Shown: positions 27,197 through 38,300, numbered from the stretch's first letter. The stretch: DNA of 64,000 nucleotides from Flectobacillus roseus (GCF_030056665.1 NZ_JASHIG010000026.1), one strand, 5' to 3'. The notes: generated by a model not told the origin, from the sequence alone. Numbers and translations are program-made.

Positions 27197-30100
27197 TTAT
27201 TTTCTTTTTATCCAAACAACAATACCACTATTAGCAGGATTTTTTAATGAATAGCTTTTGCCCCCTTCTAGTGTTTCTGTGTTCGATAGGAAAGTACCGT
27301 CTTTAGGAGAAAGATATTTAACCTCAAAGATTCCCTTTTCCTTGCTCAAATCTGCCAATAGTTCTTGAGCGTTTTCGCTATACACTAAATACCCTTGTCC
27401 GTGTTGTCCCAAAACCCATTGTGTATTGGCTTGCCCAGACCACTGAATAGGTTGCATACCAATGAGTTGAGCGGAAATTTCTTGAGGCAAATCAAAGCTC
27501 AAACTTGGAATAGAACCTCCTGCCATCAACACAGCCCAACCATTTGCATCAAAACTATCACCATTATAAACCACTGCCTTTGAAGGATATTTTATGCGAT
27601 ATTCGTTCACGGCACGATAGACCTGCTCAGACGAAGAACGTTTGGGATTTAGCAAACGAGCGTGTTGGCGTGGAGCTAAGTTTTGTCCGCCTTTGGGTTC
27701 ATACGTTTGTCCATTGAATTGATAATGCCAATAACGAATATCTATGATGTCGACCACCGCCGAACGTTTTTTATCTGCTAAAATCGCATCTTGCACGTCT
27801 TTGGTTGTACTCAATGCCACTAAGACGTCTTTGTGTTTTTCCTTTTGCCATTCATCAATGACATCCAACCAAAATTCAACAAAATGAAGTGGACCTGTGT
27901 ATTCTGCACTAATCAATTGTACGACTCCTGTATTTCCAGCAAAATTATCTAGACATTGACGGATATAGGCACGATGCAATTTGCGACGAGCAGGATGGTT
28001 AATATCATAAAACTGTTCTGCCATAAAAATGCGCTTATCGCCAGCATAAGGCACTGGTTCAGGGAATCCTGTTTGGTTGATGTTATTAGCTGGTCGCCAC
28101 GGAAAATCAGCATAATGAGCGCCTGCTTCTATGATATTATGTTGGAAATAATTTTGATGAAAAAGCACCAAAGATTTCTGATCAGCCAAATCAGCAAATT
28201 GTTTCAAGCGACTCCAATACCATTGATTATATTGTGTTAAATCATATTTGCTCAAACCATCCCAAGCGGTCTCTTTTCCACTTCTGGCAAATGGTAATTC
28301 GTAAAATGGAGGCCAAACTTCGCCATCCATGCGACGAATACGCTCATGGTCGTCGCGACGACGCTCGTACCAAAGTCCATAATTATGATCCATCACTTTT
28401 ACATGACTTTCCTGCATCCAATCGCTTAATTCAACTAAATCGTCTGTGAGTCCTTTGCCCGTTTGTCCAGGAACAAATCGGGTAATATGTGGCTTGCTCG
28501 CTGCTAAGCCGTGCGGACGAGATACGCCAGACCACCACGGAACTTCTTGTCGTTTACCTATTTGTAAGGATTTTCCACGAACTAACCAGCCATTTTGCAC
28601 TTGCAAATCAGGCGCTTTATTTGGGGTAATAATTTTAGGAATGCCGATTTGCTCTATACTTTGAAGTTTTTCTGCTACGTTTAGAGATAATCTCTGGGAA
28701 GCCTTTTCAATAAACTCCTTTAGTGTTCGGGCAGGTTCAACGGATGCTTTTGTTAATGCTATAGCTACTTCAACTTTGGGACTGCTTGATGCCTCTGTTT
28801 CGGTTGGCATCAAAAAAGTTCTTGCTTGTACCTCTCCACCTAAGCGATTTTGAAGTTGTGCATAAAACAAACTTCTTGGTTTGATATGCTCGTTGGACAT
28901 ATCCCAATAGCCATCGCCATCGAATTGTGCCCAAGTTCCAAACGCCCAGTTTTGTGCGGTAGGTGGTTTTTGACATTCTACACGAGAGGCAGCGCATTGC
29001 CAAAAAACACTATTGGCAGCCGACCAGCCAGCACCTTGTCCATCTTGACCCAAATTTGAGAAGCGTAGTGCATTACCATCCACATTCACAATATCAAACA
29101 AAACCCCAGAAGCCCAAGAATCTACTGTACCGCTAAAACTATACGGAAGTTTGGATTCACATTGAACAAAAGCGTTTGGGCCGGCAGCGCAATAGCCTAC
29201 TGCAAAATCATGATAGCCCTCTTCGGCATAAATTCTTTGGAAAAGGGTTTGTTGACCACTGGTAAAAAATGTGTAGCGTCGTTGTCCGCCGATTTCAGAA
29301 ATAGGCTGGGTAGAAATACAATCTTCGACGGTCACACAGCGAGCGGAAGCTTGTACATATACGGCAGAACCTGCAAAATGTTTGAAATCAACTTGACGAA
29401 CCCATGCATCACTTACATTTTCTAATCCAATTGCCATCCAACGATGGTTTTCGTCTTTAGGATTTTTGTTATCATAACTCGATTCTAAGGAAAGATTTTC
29501 GACACCTATTTGACTGATACGTCCATTCCATTGAAATTTAGCCACTGTTCCCGCTCCGTAAGTAGAATCAAGCGCTGTAGTCAATGGAATATCTAAGCAA
29601 ATTCCTTTTGCTGTAATTTGGGTAATTGTTCTTTCCCAAGTAATATCTCTTTGATTGGGTTTCCAGCCAAGAGCGGTAACTCCCCCACCAAAATGGTCAG
29701 TTTTCAAAGTTTGAATCCATTCTTTAGTCGAAGGACGTTGAATCAAAATTCGCTCACCAACTTTATATTTTTCAGGAGTATTTACATTTAAACAAGCTTG
29801 TCCAACAGGGATATAAGCGTCCAATACTTTCTCGGAACTCTCAATTTTCTTATCATCCTCACCTTTAATACTAATCAAGGTTTCTCTCGAAATGCCAACT
29901 CCTTTTAGAATGGTTTGTCCACGACCAGCACCACGAATCACAATGCCCGAGGCTTTGATAATCAGATTCCCTTTTATTTCGAAAACTCCTTTTCCTAATA
30001 CTACTGCACCTCTAAAGCCTTTAGTATCAACTGGTAAACCCGCCACATAGTCGATGGCAGCTTGAATACGAGTTGTTGCGTCGCCATTTGCTGCTTCTAC

Positions 30101-30328
30101 TTTTACTTTTCCTGCTATAAATGGAATGCTTTCTTCGCTTGCTTTGTAGCCACAAAAAGAAAAATCAGGAATTCTATCTCCTTTGTTTTCAGGGGTATAT
30201 ACCAATTTTCCTGCCTCATCCAGATACACAGGAGGTTTGGGCGGAACAACTTTGGGCTTTTGTCCAAATACTGAAAAAACACTCAAACCCAAGGTAAGAG
30301 ATAGGATTATGGAGAAACGAGACATCAT
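27197..30328 (-). CDS. Beta-helix (pectate-lyase-like) protein fused to a TIM-barrel-like module
   Basis: Secreted 1043-aa two-module protein (signal peptide 1-22). Residues about 75-500 form a right-handed beta-helix of the pectate-lyase superfamily, beginning GDATTRIQAAIDYV and including GIVIRGAGRGQTIL and repeated aromatic/His turns. Residues about 600-930 look like a TIM-barrel glycosidase: YNQWYWSRLKQFADLADQ, then LHRAYIRQCLDNFAG, VVQLISAEYTGP with E809 as a candidate acid, and DIIDIRYWHY. I believe the second region corresponds to DUF6298, but this needs a domain search. A final beta domain closes the chain. Likely a pectic lyase or hydrolase with two catalytic modules. The start may be either of the first two ATGs. 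Confidence 0.7.
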   Translation of the reverse strand: MMSRFSIILSLTLGLSVFSVFGQKPKVVPPKPPVYLDEAGKLVYTPENKGDRIPDFSFCGYKASEESIPFIAGKVKVEAANGDATTRIQAAIDYVAGLPVDTKGFRGAVVLGKGVFEIKGNLIIKASGIVIRGAGRGQTILKGVGISRETLISIKGEDDKKIESSEKVLDAYIPVGQACLNVNTPEKYKVGERILIQRPSTKEWIQTLKTDHFGGGVTALGWKPNQRDITWERTITQITAKGICLDIPLTTALDSTYGAGTVAKFQWNGRISQIGVENLSLESSYDNKNPKDENHRWMAIGLENVSDAWVRQVDFKHFAGSAVYVQASARCVTVEDCISTQPISEIGGQRRYTFFTSGQQTLFQRIYAEEGYHDFAVGYCAAGPNAFVQCESKLPYSFSGTVDSWASGVLFDIVNVDGNALRFSNLGQDGQGAGWSAANSVFWQCAASRVECQKPPTAQNWAFGTWAQFDGDGYWDMSNEHIKPRSLFYAQLQNRLGGEVQARTFLMPTETEASSSPKVEVAIALTKASVEPARTLKEFIEKASQRLSLNVAEKLQSIEQIGIPKIITPNKAPDLQVQNGWLVRGKSLQIGKRQEVPWWSGVSRPHGLAASKPHITRFVPGQTGKGLTDDLVELSDWMQESHVKVMDHNYGLWYERRRDDHERIRRMDGEVWPPFYELPFARSGKETAWDGLSKYDLTQYNQWYWSRLKQFADLADQKSLVLFHQNYFQHNIIEAGAHYADFPWRPANNINQTGFPEPVPYAGDKRIFMAEQFYDINHPARRKLHRAYIRQCLDNFAGNTGVVQLISAEYTGPLHFVEFWLDVIDEWQKEKHKDVLVALSTTKDVQDAILADKKRSAVVDIIDIRYWHYQFNGQTYEPKGGQNLAPRQHARLLNPKRSSSEQVYRAVNEYRIKYPSKAVVYNGDSFDANGWAVLMAGGSIPSLSFDLPQEISAQLIGMQPIQWSGQANTQWVLGQHGQGYLVYSENAQELLADLSKEKGIFEVKYLSPKDGTFLSNTETLEGGKSYSLKNPANSGIVVWIKRK

Positions 30329-30400
30329 GTTTAATGGCGAGTGATGAATTTTGAATTGTGAATTAGTGGCTTAAAACAAATTGAAGTGGTGTTTCAAAAA

Positions 30401-30466
30401 TTAATTGTGAGTTGTGAATGATAAATTGCCATAATTCACAACTCATCATTCACAATTCACAATTAA
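30401..30466 (-). terminator. 22-bp inverted repeat after the pectate lyase gene
   Basis: Arms 30401-30422 and 30445-30466 pair over 22 bp with one wobble. On the minus strand the hairpin follows the stop codon and a short U run. GTGAATGATGAG word family. Confidence 0.65.
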
Positions 30467-30471
30467 AAAAA

Positions 30472-32109
30472 CTACGGTTTCACATTTTTCACGCTCACTA
30501 CACTGTTCAAATATTCTTCGATATTGGTGTAACCGTCTTTGTTGCGGTCTTTGCTGGCGTCGTTGGCATCTTTAGGATTCAAACCATTTTTGATTTCCCA
30601 AGCGTCTGGCATACCATCATTGTCTGAATCTATGTAAGGAGTACCCTTGTATTCTGGATAACCACCAACTTGACTAATGTCTGTGATGATACCGTTTTTG
30701 TAAGAATCAATTGGCAAACGACGGTGTTTGAATTGCGTTTCTGGTAATTTTACGTTTGGTGTAATGGTAATTTTACCTGTTCTTACCTGCTCGATTACAC
30801 GTGCATCTACCGCGTCACGTTTTGGAAGCGTCGCACCTGCATTGGCCAAAACATAATCATGAGCAGTTTTGGTTGGCAAAATTGTCAATTTTGGCATTGG
30901 TAAAGGTTTATTCCAACGAATAGAATCGGTGTATTTACCAGCATTTGGCAAATCTTCAACCTGTACCCCACCATCCCAGTTATTTTTGGTTACTCGCTCA
31001 TTGCCTTCCATGATGTTTCCATCTACGTAGGCACGACCAAACGTAAGATATTTTAATTTACTTCTACCCGACTCTGGTTTTAAGATACGATGTCCGATAG
31101 AGGTATTTTTAGGAGTTTCAGGGCCTGGCTTAAAGTAGTTGTTGATAATATTGTACATAGCACGATAATCACCCCCATCAATTGAGCGGTGTACCCAGTT
31201 GAATACTACGTTGTTAACAAAATTGAAAATACCAAACCAACCAATTGAAGGGTTACGTCCTGCATTATCAGCCCAAAGGTTGCGCATGAAAGTACAGTTT
31301 TCGCCACCTAGTGTACTACCAAAAGCATGGTTCCAAGTATCTAAAGCTTCTGAGAAAATCGAGTTTTGGATTGTGATATTTACCGTAGGCAATTTATCTT
31401 CAATTTTACCTGTGCTATCGTTGTACATGTGACGGTACATCGACATATTTTCGTCTAATCCCCAACTTGCTGATACGTGGTCGATCATAATATTACCAAT
31501 CGGGTTACCTCCGATAGAGTCATCACGACGACCTACGTTGGTTTCGCCACGACGGAAACGCATATAACGAATCACCACGTCGTGGGTATTAATCCAAACC
31601 GACTCACCTGCTACACAAACGCCATCTCCAGGGGCTGTTTGACCTGCAATTGTGATGTATGGTGCACGAATAATCAAAGGTCTTTTCAAACGAATGATAC
31701 CCGACACGTTGAAAACAACCATTCTGGCACCACCTTGCTCACAAGCCCAACGCAATGAACCGGGGCCATCATCTTCAAGACTTGTTACCACATATACTTT
31801 GCCACCACGACCGCCAAATGAATATGCACCACCACCTTCAGCGCCTGGAAAAGCAGGAATATCAGCTTGTGGTAAGTCAATCGGACGTGCAGCCCATGGA
31901 ATATAAGGTTTGCCAGCTTTAGCCTCTTTTTGAATAATAGGCAATGCTTTTTGCCAAGCAATATCAGACAAACGTGTTGTCTCTTTCATCAACTCATCAC
32001 TTTCTTTCTTGATATCGTCAGGAATCGATGGGTATTGAGCCATTGATACTTCTTGTTGTAATACCACAAGACCTAGCGCAATTAGTGCGTTTAACAGCAG
32101 TTTTTTCAT
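30472..32109 (-). CDS. PL1-family pectate lyase
   Basis: Calcium-dependent lyase that cuts homogalacturonan by beta-elimination, giving unsaturated ends for the GH105 enzyme. Signal peptide at 1-25, then a parallel beta-helix with the PL1 core: PGAEGGGAYSFGGRGG opening, VWINTHDVVIRYMRFRRG, DDSIGG, IMIDHVSASWGLDE and NAGRNPSIGWFG, which line the Ca2+ and catalytic Arg groove. The C-terminal ~45 residues (DSDNDGMPDAWE, then DRNKDGYTN) are calcium-binding thrombospondin-type-3/EF-like repeats often attached to secreted lyases. Length 545 aa. It is the first gene of the long minus-strand group and faces the divergent GH2 gene. A conserved promoter block lies about 150 bp upstream. Confidence 0.92.
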   Translation of the reverse strand: MKKLLLNALIALGLVVLQQEVSMAQYPSIPDDIKKESDELMKETTRLSDIAWQKALPIIQKEAKAGKPYIPWAARPIDLPQADIPAFPGAEGGGAYSFGGRGGKVYVVTSLEDDGPGSLRWACEQGGARMVVFNVSGIIRLKRPLIIRAPYITIAGQTAPGDGVCVAGESVWINTHDVVIRYMRFRRGETNVGRRDDSIGGNPIGNIMIDHVSASWGLDENMSMYRHMYNDSTGKIEDKLPTVNITIQNSIFSEALDTWNHAFGSTLGGENCTFMRNLWADNAGRNPSIGWFGIFNFVNNVVFNWVHRSIDGGDYRAMYNIINNYFKPGPETPKNTSIGHRILKPESGRSKLKYLTFGRAYVDGNIMEGNERVTKNNWDGGVQVEDLPNAGKYTDSIRWNKPLPMPKLTILPTKTAHDYVLANAGATLPKRDAVDARVIEQVRTGKITITPNVKLPETQFKHRRLPIDSYKNGIITDISQVGGYPEYKGTPYIDSDNDGMPDAWEIKNGLNPKDANDASKDRNKDGYTNIEEYLNSVVSVKNVKP

Positions 32110-32238
32110 GTATCAGTTTTTAATTATTGCTTATAGTTGAAAGGTTTTGTCAGTTATATCTATACAAATAATTACGTTTCAAAACCTCTAGTCTTTCTTT
32201 AGTCCTTCTCCAACTAAATAAAACACTACTTGATGAGT

Positions 32239-32302
32239 CAAAATTACAAGGATTCCCTTGGGTCATGATATACAATTTTCTCAATAAATTATAGGATTTT
32301 GT
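32239..32302 (-). promoter_or_regulatory. Candidate regulated promoter of the pectate lyase gene
   Basis: Minus-strand order is ATCCTATAATTT, GAGAAAAT, TGACCC (32260-32265), and TAATTTTG (32239-32246, a perfect TANNTTTG -7 box). It matches the block at 17233-17295 element by element. The spacing from TGACCC to the -7 box is 13 nt here and 11 nt there. The remaining divergent gap (32303-32674) shows no gene. Confidence 0.6.
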
Positions 32303-32674
32303 CTTTGTACTATTTTGAGAATATTTATGTTGATTTAAACCTATGTTTACACAATATTTTAGACCCTTCCTACGCTATAGTTAATTTTCTATTGTATCAT
32401 TTTGACAGTGACTACTACCCTACAGACCCTTACAGATTCATTTGAAGGATTTCTAGTGAAAACATATTTCTATGAATTTTAAGAAAAATCTGTGAATAAA
32501 TCGGCAATGTAATACGCTTTTAGTTCGATTTCTTCGTGTTCGACCTATGCAATAAGGAACTTATCGTAAAGAGTGAAATTTACATCCTAAGATAAAAACC
32601 TATAAAAATATGCAATTGCTCCTATCTTAAAAATAGCAAACGAAACCTTGGTATTTGTAGATATATACCCAGAT

Positions 32675-32736
32675 AAAATGGTACAAAAGTTTGGAAAAAT
32701 GGTACATAAAAATGGCGATATATGCCAATACCTTTG
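32675..32736 (+). promoter_or_regulatory. Candidate promoter and direct-repeat site of the GH2 gene
   Basis: AAAATGGTACA occurs at 32675-32685 and 32696-32706, 21 bp apart (two helical turns), followed by TACCTTTG at 32729-32736, a perfect TANNTTTG -7 box 58 bp before the start codon. TATCCTATAA (near 32748) also recurs here. The arrangement fits an activator-dependent promoter. Confidence 0.5.
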
Positions 32737-32793
32737 TATTGGATAGTAATATCCTATAAGGAATCCCCATTTTAATTCAGCAAATTGACTGAC

Positions 32794-35205
32794 ATGTATA
32801 AAATAATATCCATTTGCTTTTGCGTATTTAGCCTCTATGCTCAGTGTTTTTCTCAAAATACAGGTCGAACCATCTCTAACTTTAATGAAAATTGGAAATT
32901 TGTTCATGCCGATATAAAAGAAGCACAAAGTCCTAGTTTCAATGACCAAGCATGGCGAGTGCTGTCACTCCCACATGATTGGAGTATCGAAGGTCCTTTT
33001 GGAGCTAATCATCTGACTACCAACCAAGGGGGAGCATTACCGACGGGTATTGGTTGGTATCGCAAAACTTTTAATCTTTCACAAACTGCTAAAGACCAAA
33101 AAGTTTATATAGAATTTGATGGCATTTACAGAAATAGCCAAGTGTGGATTAATGGGCATTTTCTAGGAAAAAGACCCTTTGGTTATAACTCTTTTCGTTA
33201 CGAACTAACTCCTTTTTTACTGACTAAAAATAATATCATAGCCGTAAAGGTTGATAATAGCGAACAGCCTAATACTCGTTGGTATTCAGGATCAGGTATT
33301 TATCGAAATGTAAGATTGGTTATTACCTCGCCAATAGCGATTGATTATCAGGGTGTTTTTGTTAGTGCACCAAATGTGAGGGAAAATGTGGCAGAAATAA
33401 AGGTACAAACGACGCTTCGTAATACGACAAATCAACAATCACTATTGGAGATTCGTCAGAGTATCATAGACAATTCGGGGAAAATACTGCTTTCTAAACA
33501 AGAAAGAGTTTCTCTGTCAAAGGATTCCTTACAAAATTTTACCCAAAATCTTACCTTACAACAACCACAACTTTGGACGCTGGATAAGCCTTATTTATAC
33601 CAAGTTAAAACAGAGATTCTTCAAAAAAATCAAGTGGTTGACACGCAACTTAGTCCTTTAGGAATACGAACTTTTAAGTTTGATCCAGCTACAGGATTTT
33701 ACTTAAATGGAGTTCTTACCAAAATATTAGGCGTTTGTCAGCATCATGATTTAGGTGCTTTGGGTGCGGCGGTCAATGTGCGTGCAATCGAGCGTCAACT
33801 TGAAATCCTAAAAGCGATGGGCTGTAATGGCATTCGTATGTCTCATAATCCTCCTGCTCCTGAACTATTAGATTTATGTGACAAAATGGGTTTTATTGTC
33901 ATGGATGAGGCTTTTGACATGTGGAAAAAGAAGAAATCTAAGAAAGATTATGGACAATATTTTGAAGAATGGCACGCTCGTGACTTGGAAGCCATGGTTA
34001 AACGTGACCGTAATCACCCTTCGATTTTTGTATGGAGTATTGGCAACGAAATTCGTGAACAGTTTGATAGCACTGGCAGAACTTACGCCAAAGAACTAGC
34101 AGGAATTGTTAAAAAATTTGATACTACCAGACCCATCACTTCGGCACTCACTGAAAATGAACCAGATAAGAACCATATTTTCCAATCAGGAGCTTTGGAT
34201 GTTCTTGGTTTTAATTATAAACATGAAGCCTATTCGGAATTTCCGAAACGCTTTCCGAACCACAGCATCATCGCTACCGAAACGGCATCGGCATTAGAAA
34301 CCAGAGGACAATACGATATGCCAAAAGCAGGTATTCAACTTTGGCCAAAAGATAGTAAAAGCCCCTTAGTGGAAGGTAATGCCGACTGGACAGCACCTGC
34401 CTACGATAACGTGGCAGCCTATTGGGGCACCACACACGAAGAATCTTGGAAGGCTGTCAAAAATGCGCCTCATGTGGCTGGGCTATATGTATGGACAGGC
34501 TTTGATTATCTTGGCGAGCCACATCCTTACAGCTATCCAGCTCGTAGTTCATACTTCGGTATTATCGATTTGGCGGGATTTCCGAAGGATGTGTATTATA
34601 TGTATCAAAGCGAATGGACACAAAAGCCTGTGCTTCATCTTTTGCCTCATTGGAATTGGAAGGCAGGGCAATCGGTAGAGGTGTGGAGCTACTACAATCA
34701 AGCCGATGAGGTTGAGTTGTTTGTAAATAATAAATCCCAAGGAATCCGCAAAAAAGGTAAAGATGAACTTCATGTATCTTGGAAAGTGCCATTCGAGGAA
34801 GGTTCGTTGAAAGTTATTTCTAGAAAAGCTGGAAAAGAGGTTTTGTCAAAAGAAGTTTTCACCGCTGGGAAAGCACAAAAAATTCGCCTGATAGCTGATC
34901 GAAAAGCTATTGCAGCAGATGGTTTGGACTTATCTTTTGTAACCGTAGAAATCACTGATGAAAAAGGAAATATCGTACCAGATGCCAATCATTTAGTACA
35001 ATTTTCGGTAGAAGGAAAAGGAAATTTGGTGGGTGTTGACAATGGCTACCAAGCAAGTCTTGAGTCATTTAAAACTCCCTATCGTAGTGCGTATCATGGC
35101 AAATGTTTAGCTATTCTTCAATCCACAAAGCAAGCTGGAAAAATTTCACTTAAGGCAAGTGCGGAAGGTTTGGAATCTTCTGAAATTGAGATTATTACCC
35201 AATAA
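32794..35205 (+). CDS. GH2 beta-galactosidase-type enzyme with C-terminal Ig-like domains
   Basis: Retaining exo-beta-glycosidase of 803 aa. The ATG at 32794 is preferred over an in-frame TTG at 32785, because the signal peptide (ending CFSQ) starts there. The GH2 jelly-roll, Ig and TIM-barrel domains run to about residue 610. They are followed by DUF4982-like and Ig-like C-terminal domains typical of Bacteroidota beta-galactosidases. The acid/base is E419 in SIGNEIRE and the nucleophile is E496 in ATETAS. It probably trims beta-galactose from pectic side chains. It is transcribed divergently from the pectate lyase gene and ~95 bp ahead of the GH106 gene, so the two plus-strand genes may be co-transcribed. 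Confidence 0.9.
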   Translation: MYKIISICFCVFSLYAQCFSQNTGRTISNFNENWKFVHADIKEAQSPSFNDQAWRVLSLPHDWSIEGPFGANHLTTNQGGALPTGIGWYRKTFNLSQTAKDQKVYIEFDGIYRNSQVWINGHFLGKRPFGYNSFRYELTPFLLTKNNIIAVKVDNSEQPNTRWYSGSGIYRNVRLVITSPIAIDYQGVFVSAPNVRENVAEIKVQTTLRNTTNQQSLLEIRQSIIDNSGKILLSKQERVSLSKDSLQNFTQNLTLQQPQLWTLDKPYLYQVKTEILQKNQVVDTQLSPLGIRTFKFDPATGFYLNGVLTKILGVCQHHDLGALGAAVNVRAIERQLEILKAMGCNGIRMSHNPPAPELLDLCDKMGFIVMDEAFDMWKKKKSKKDYGQYFEEWHARDLEAMVKRDRNHPSIFVWSIGNEIREQFDSTGRTYAKELAGIVKKFDTTRPITSALTENEPDKNHIFQSGALDVLGFNYKHEAYSEFPKRFPNHSIIATETASALETRGQYDMPKAGIQLWPKDSKSPLVEGNADWTAPAYDNVAAYWGTTHEESWKAVKNAPHVAGLYVWTGFDYLGEPHPYSYPARSSYFGIIDLAGFPKDVYYMYQSEWTQKPVLHLLPHWNWKAGQSVEVWSYYNQADEVELFVNNKSQGIRKKGKDELHVSWKVPFEEGSLKVISRKAGKEVLSKEVFTAGKAQKIRLIADRKAIAADGLDLSFVTVEITDEKGNIVPDANHLVQFSVEGKGNLVGVDNGYQASLESFKTPYRSAYHGKCLAILQSTKQAGKISLKASAEGLESSEIEIITQ

Positions 35206-35300
35206 TATGCTTTAGGCAATAAGCCGTAGGCATCAGGCTTAAAGCGGGTAAAACGAATTCAATTTTGCCCACTAACTTTTAGATTATCATCAAAAAATAT

Positions 35301-38300
35301 ATGTTCAAAAGGCTTTTTCTAATAGTATTAGGTTTTGTTTTTTTCAAAGCTACGGCACAAAGCTCTTATCAAGTCATTCCTTCACAAAATGCCAAACCAT
35401 GGGTATTTTGGTATTGGATGCAAGGTGGCGTTTCGAAAGCTGGTATAACCGCCGACCTCGAAGCGATGAAGGAAGTTGGTATTGGCGGAGCCTATCTCAT
35501 GCCCATCAAAGGTCCTGCGAATCCACCTATATATACACCTGCGATACAACAGCTCACACCTGAGTGGTGGGAAATGGTTCGCTTTTCGATGTCCGAAGCC
35601 AAAAGATTAGGTTTGCAAATGGGTATGCACGTGAGCGATGGATTTGCTTTGGCAGGTGGTCCGTGGATTCGTCCTGAGCAGTCTATGCAAAAAGTGGTAT
35701 CTGCTTCTGTGCATGTATCAGGGGGAAAAATGATTCAACAACAATTGCCCCTACCTCCTATTAAAGAAAACTATTATGAAGATATTGCTGTGTTAGCGTA
35801 TCCACGCCTGTCGGAAGATACACTTTCTACTTTGTCTATAAAACCTTCAATTACAAGTAGTTTACCTAATATTTCTGGACAGCAATTAATCAAGGTTGGC
35901 AATAAAGAGAGTTTTAAAACTGATACAAAAGCATGGTTTCAATATGCTTTTGAAAAGCCTTTTACTTGTCGTTCAATCTATATTCGAACAGGAGGCAATA
36001 CGTATCAGGCGCATCGTTTGGTTGTTGAGGTGAGTAATGATGGTATCAATTTTAGAAAAGTTACCCAACTAGAGCCACCTCGTCATGGGTGGCAAGATAC
36101 TGACTCGGATGTAACGCACGCTATACCAACTACTACTGCGAAATATTTTCGTTTTGTTTATGATAAAAATGGTTCAGAACCTGGCGCAGAAGATTTGGAT
36201 GCGGCCAAATGGAAACCATCATTAAAGCTGTTGGAACTCCAACTTTTTGCTGCTCCAAAGATTCATCAATATGAAAGTAAAACAGGTGAAATTTGGAGAA
36301 TGAGCAAACAAAGTTCTTCTGAGCAATTAACTGACAATCTGTGTGTTCCGAGTAATAAAATTATAGATATTACCAAATTTGTCGATAAAAATGGAGTTAT
36401 CAATTGGAACGCTCCCAAAGGACTTTGGACGATTGTAAGAATTGGACATACTTCAACAGGGCATACCAATGCGACTGCTGGTGGTGGCAAAGGATTGGAA
36501 TGCGATAAGTTTAGTGAAGAAGCCGTAAAAATTCAGTTTGATAACTGGTTTGGGGAAGCCCAAAAACAAATTGGCCCAGCATTGAGCAAGGAAGTATTAC
36601 GTTATTTTCACGTAGATAGCTGGGAATGTGGCAGTCAAAATTGGTCAAAGAATTTTGCACAAGAATTTTCAAAACGTCGTGGCTATTCTTTAATGCCTTA
36701 TTTGTTGGTTTATACTGGAACTCCCGTGCAAAGTCGTCGTGTATCCGAGCAAGTTTTATTTGACATTCGTCAAACGATTGTGGATTTGGTTTTGGAAAAA
36801 TTTTATGGAACCTTACGCAAGATTACTTCCGAAAAAGGCTTGATTTTCACGGCTGAAAGTATTGCGCCAACCATGATGAGCGACGGTCTGGCTCACTACA
36901 AGTTGGTAGATATTCCAATGGGCGAATTTTGGTTGAATAGCCCCACCCACGACAAGCCCAACGATATGTTAGATGCTATTTCGGCAGCTCATATTTACGG
37001 AAAAAATATCATTCAAGCAGAAGGTTTTACGACAGTCCGCATGGCGTGGAACGAACATCCTGCCATGTTAAAAACGCTTCAAGATAGAAACTATTCCTTG
37101 GGTATCAATAAGTTAGTCTATCATGTTTTCACTCATAATCCTTGGATTGACAAACAGCCAGGGATGACCTTAGATGGTGTTGGTTTGTACTTTCAGCGGA
37201 ATCAAACATGGTGGAAACCTACAAAAGCTTGGGTAGATTATGCCACTCGTTGTCAGGAATTATTACAACAGGGTAAACCTGTGGCAGATATAGCCGTATT
37301 TACTGGCGACGATTTACCAAGACGCTCGGTATTGCCTGATAGATTGGTTGGTACGTTGACTGGATTATTTGGTGCTGAAAAAGTAGCTCTGGAACAAAAA
37401 CGTTTGGCAAACGAAGGTCAACCTATGCGCCAGATGCCAGCGGGAGTTGGTAACTCAGCCAACATGGCAGATGCCGACCAATGGGTCAATCCGCTTCGAG
37501 GTTATGCCTACGATTCGTTTAGTCCAGATGCTTTAAAAAGTGCCAAAGTAATCAATGGAAAAGTGAGTTTTGCTGACGGGAATAGCTATGCTTTATTGGT
37601 TTTGCCAAGAGCTTTAAAATTGAGTCCGAATACAAATGCTACTTCGGAAACGAGTCTACAAAAATTACTACAACTCATTCAAGCAGGCGCAAATGTAGTA
37701 ATCAGCGAAAGACCAGCAATAAGTTTGAGTAAAAGTGATACTAGAAATTTATCTGCTTTAATCGAACAGATTTGGGGTGGTAAATTTCAAGAAACTCATG
37801 GTTTTCAAGTAAAAAATTTGGGAAAAGGGAAAGTTATTCTGTCACCTATAATTCCAGAAGATTTGCAAGGCTTGGGTATCAAACGAGATGTAGACGTAGT
37901 GGAATCTTCAGGAAAATATGCGAAAGATATTGCATGGACTCACCGTAAAGAGGCTCAGAAAGAAATCTATTTCCTTGCCAATCAGCAGAATACAGATCGA
38001 ACATTGACCTATCACTTGCGCATGGAAATGCCATTTGTTCAAAGCTATAATCCTGTGACAGATACTTGGAATACTTTAGAAGCGAAAAAGCAAAATGGAG
38101 TAAGTTCCATAAGCATTAGTCTACCTCCCAATGGTTCTATTTTTATTATCGGTAGCCAAAAAGCATTGACAAGCAATAGATCTATTGGGGATTTACAAAA
38201 AATACAAAGTTTTGAGGGTTCGTGGCAGGTGAATTTTGAAAAAGAAAAAGGAGGGCCAAGTTCTGCACAGATATTCAATTTTTTAACGGATTGGAGTGCA

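Noticed and set aside
32587..32949. 120-aa minus-strand open frame in the divergent PL1/GH2 region
   Set aside because: It overlaps the GH2 promoter elements and the start of the GH2 gene, has no signal or family features and reads antisense to a signal peptide.
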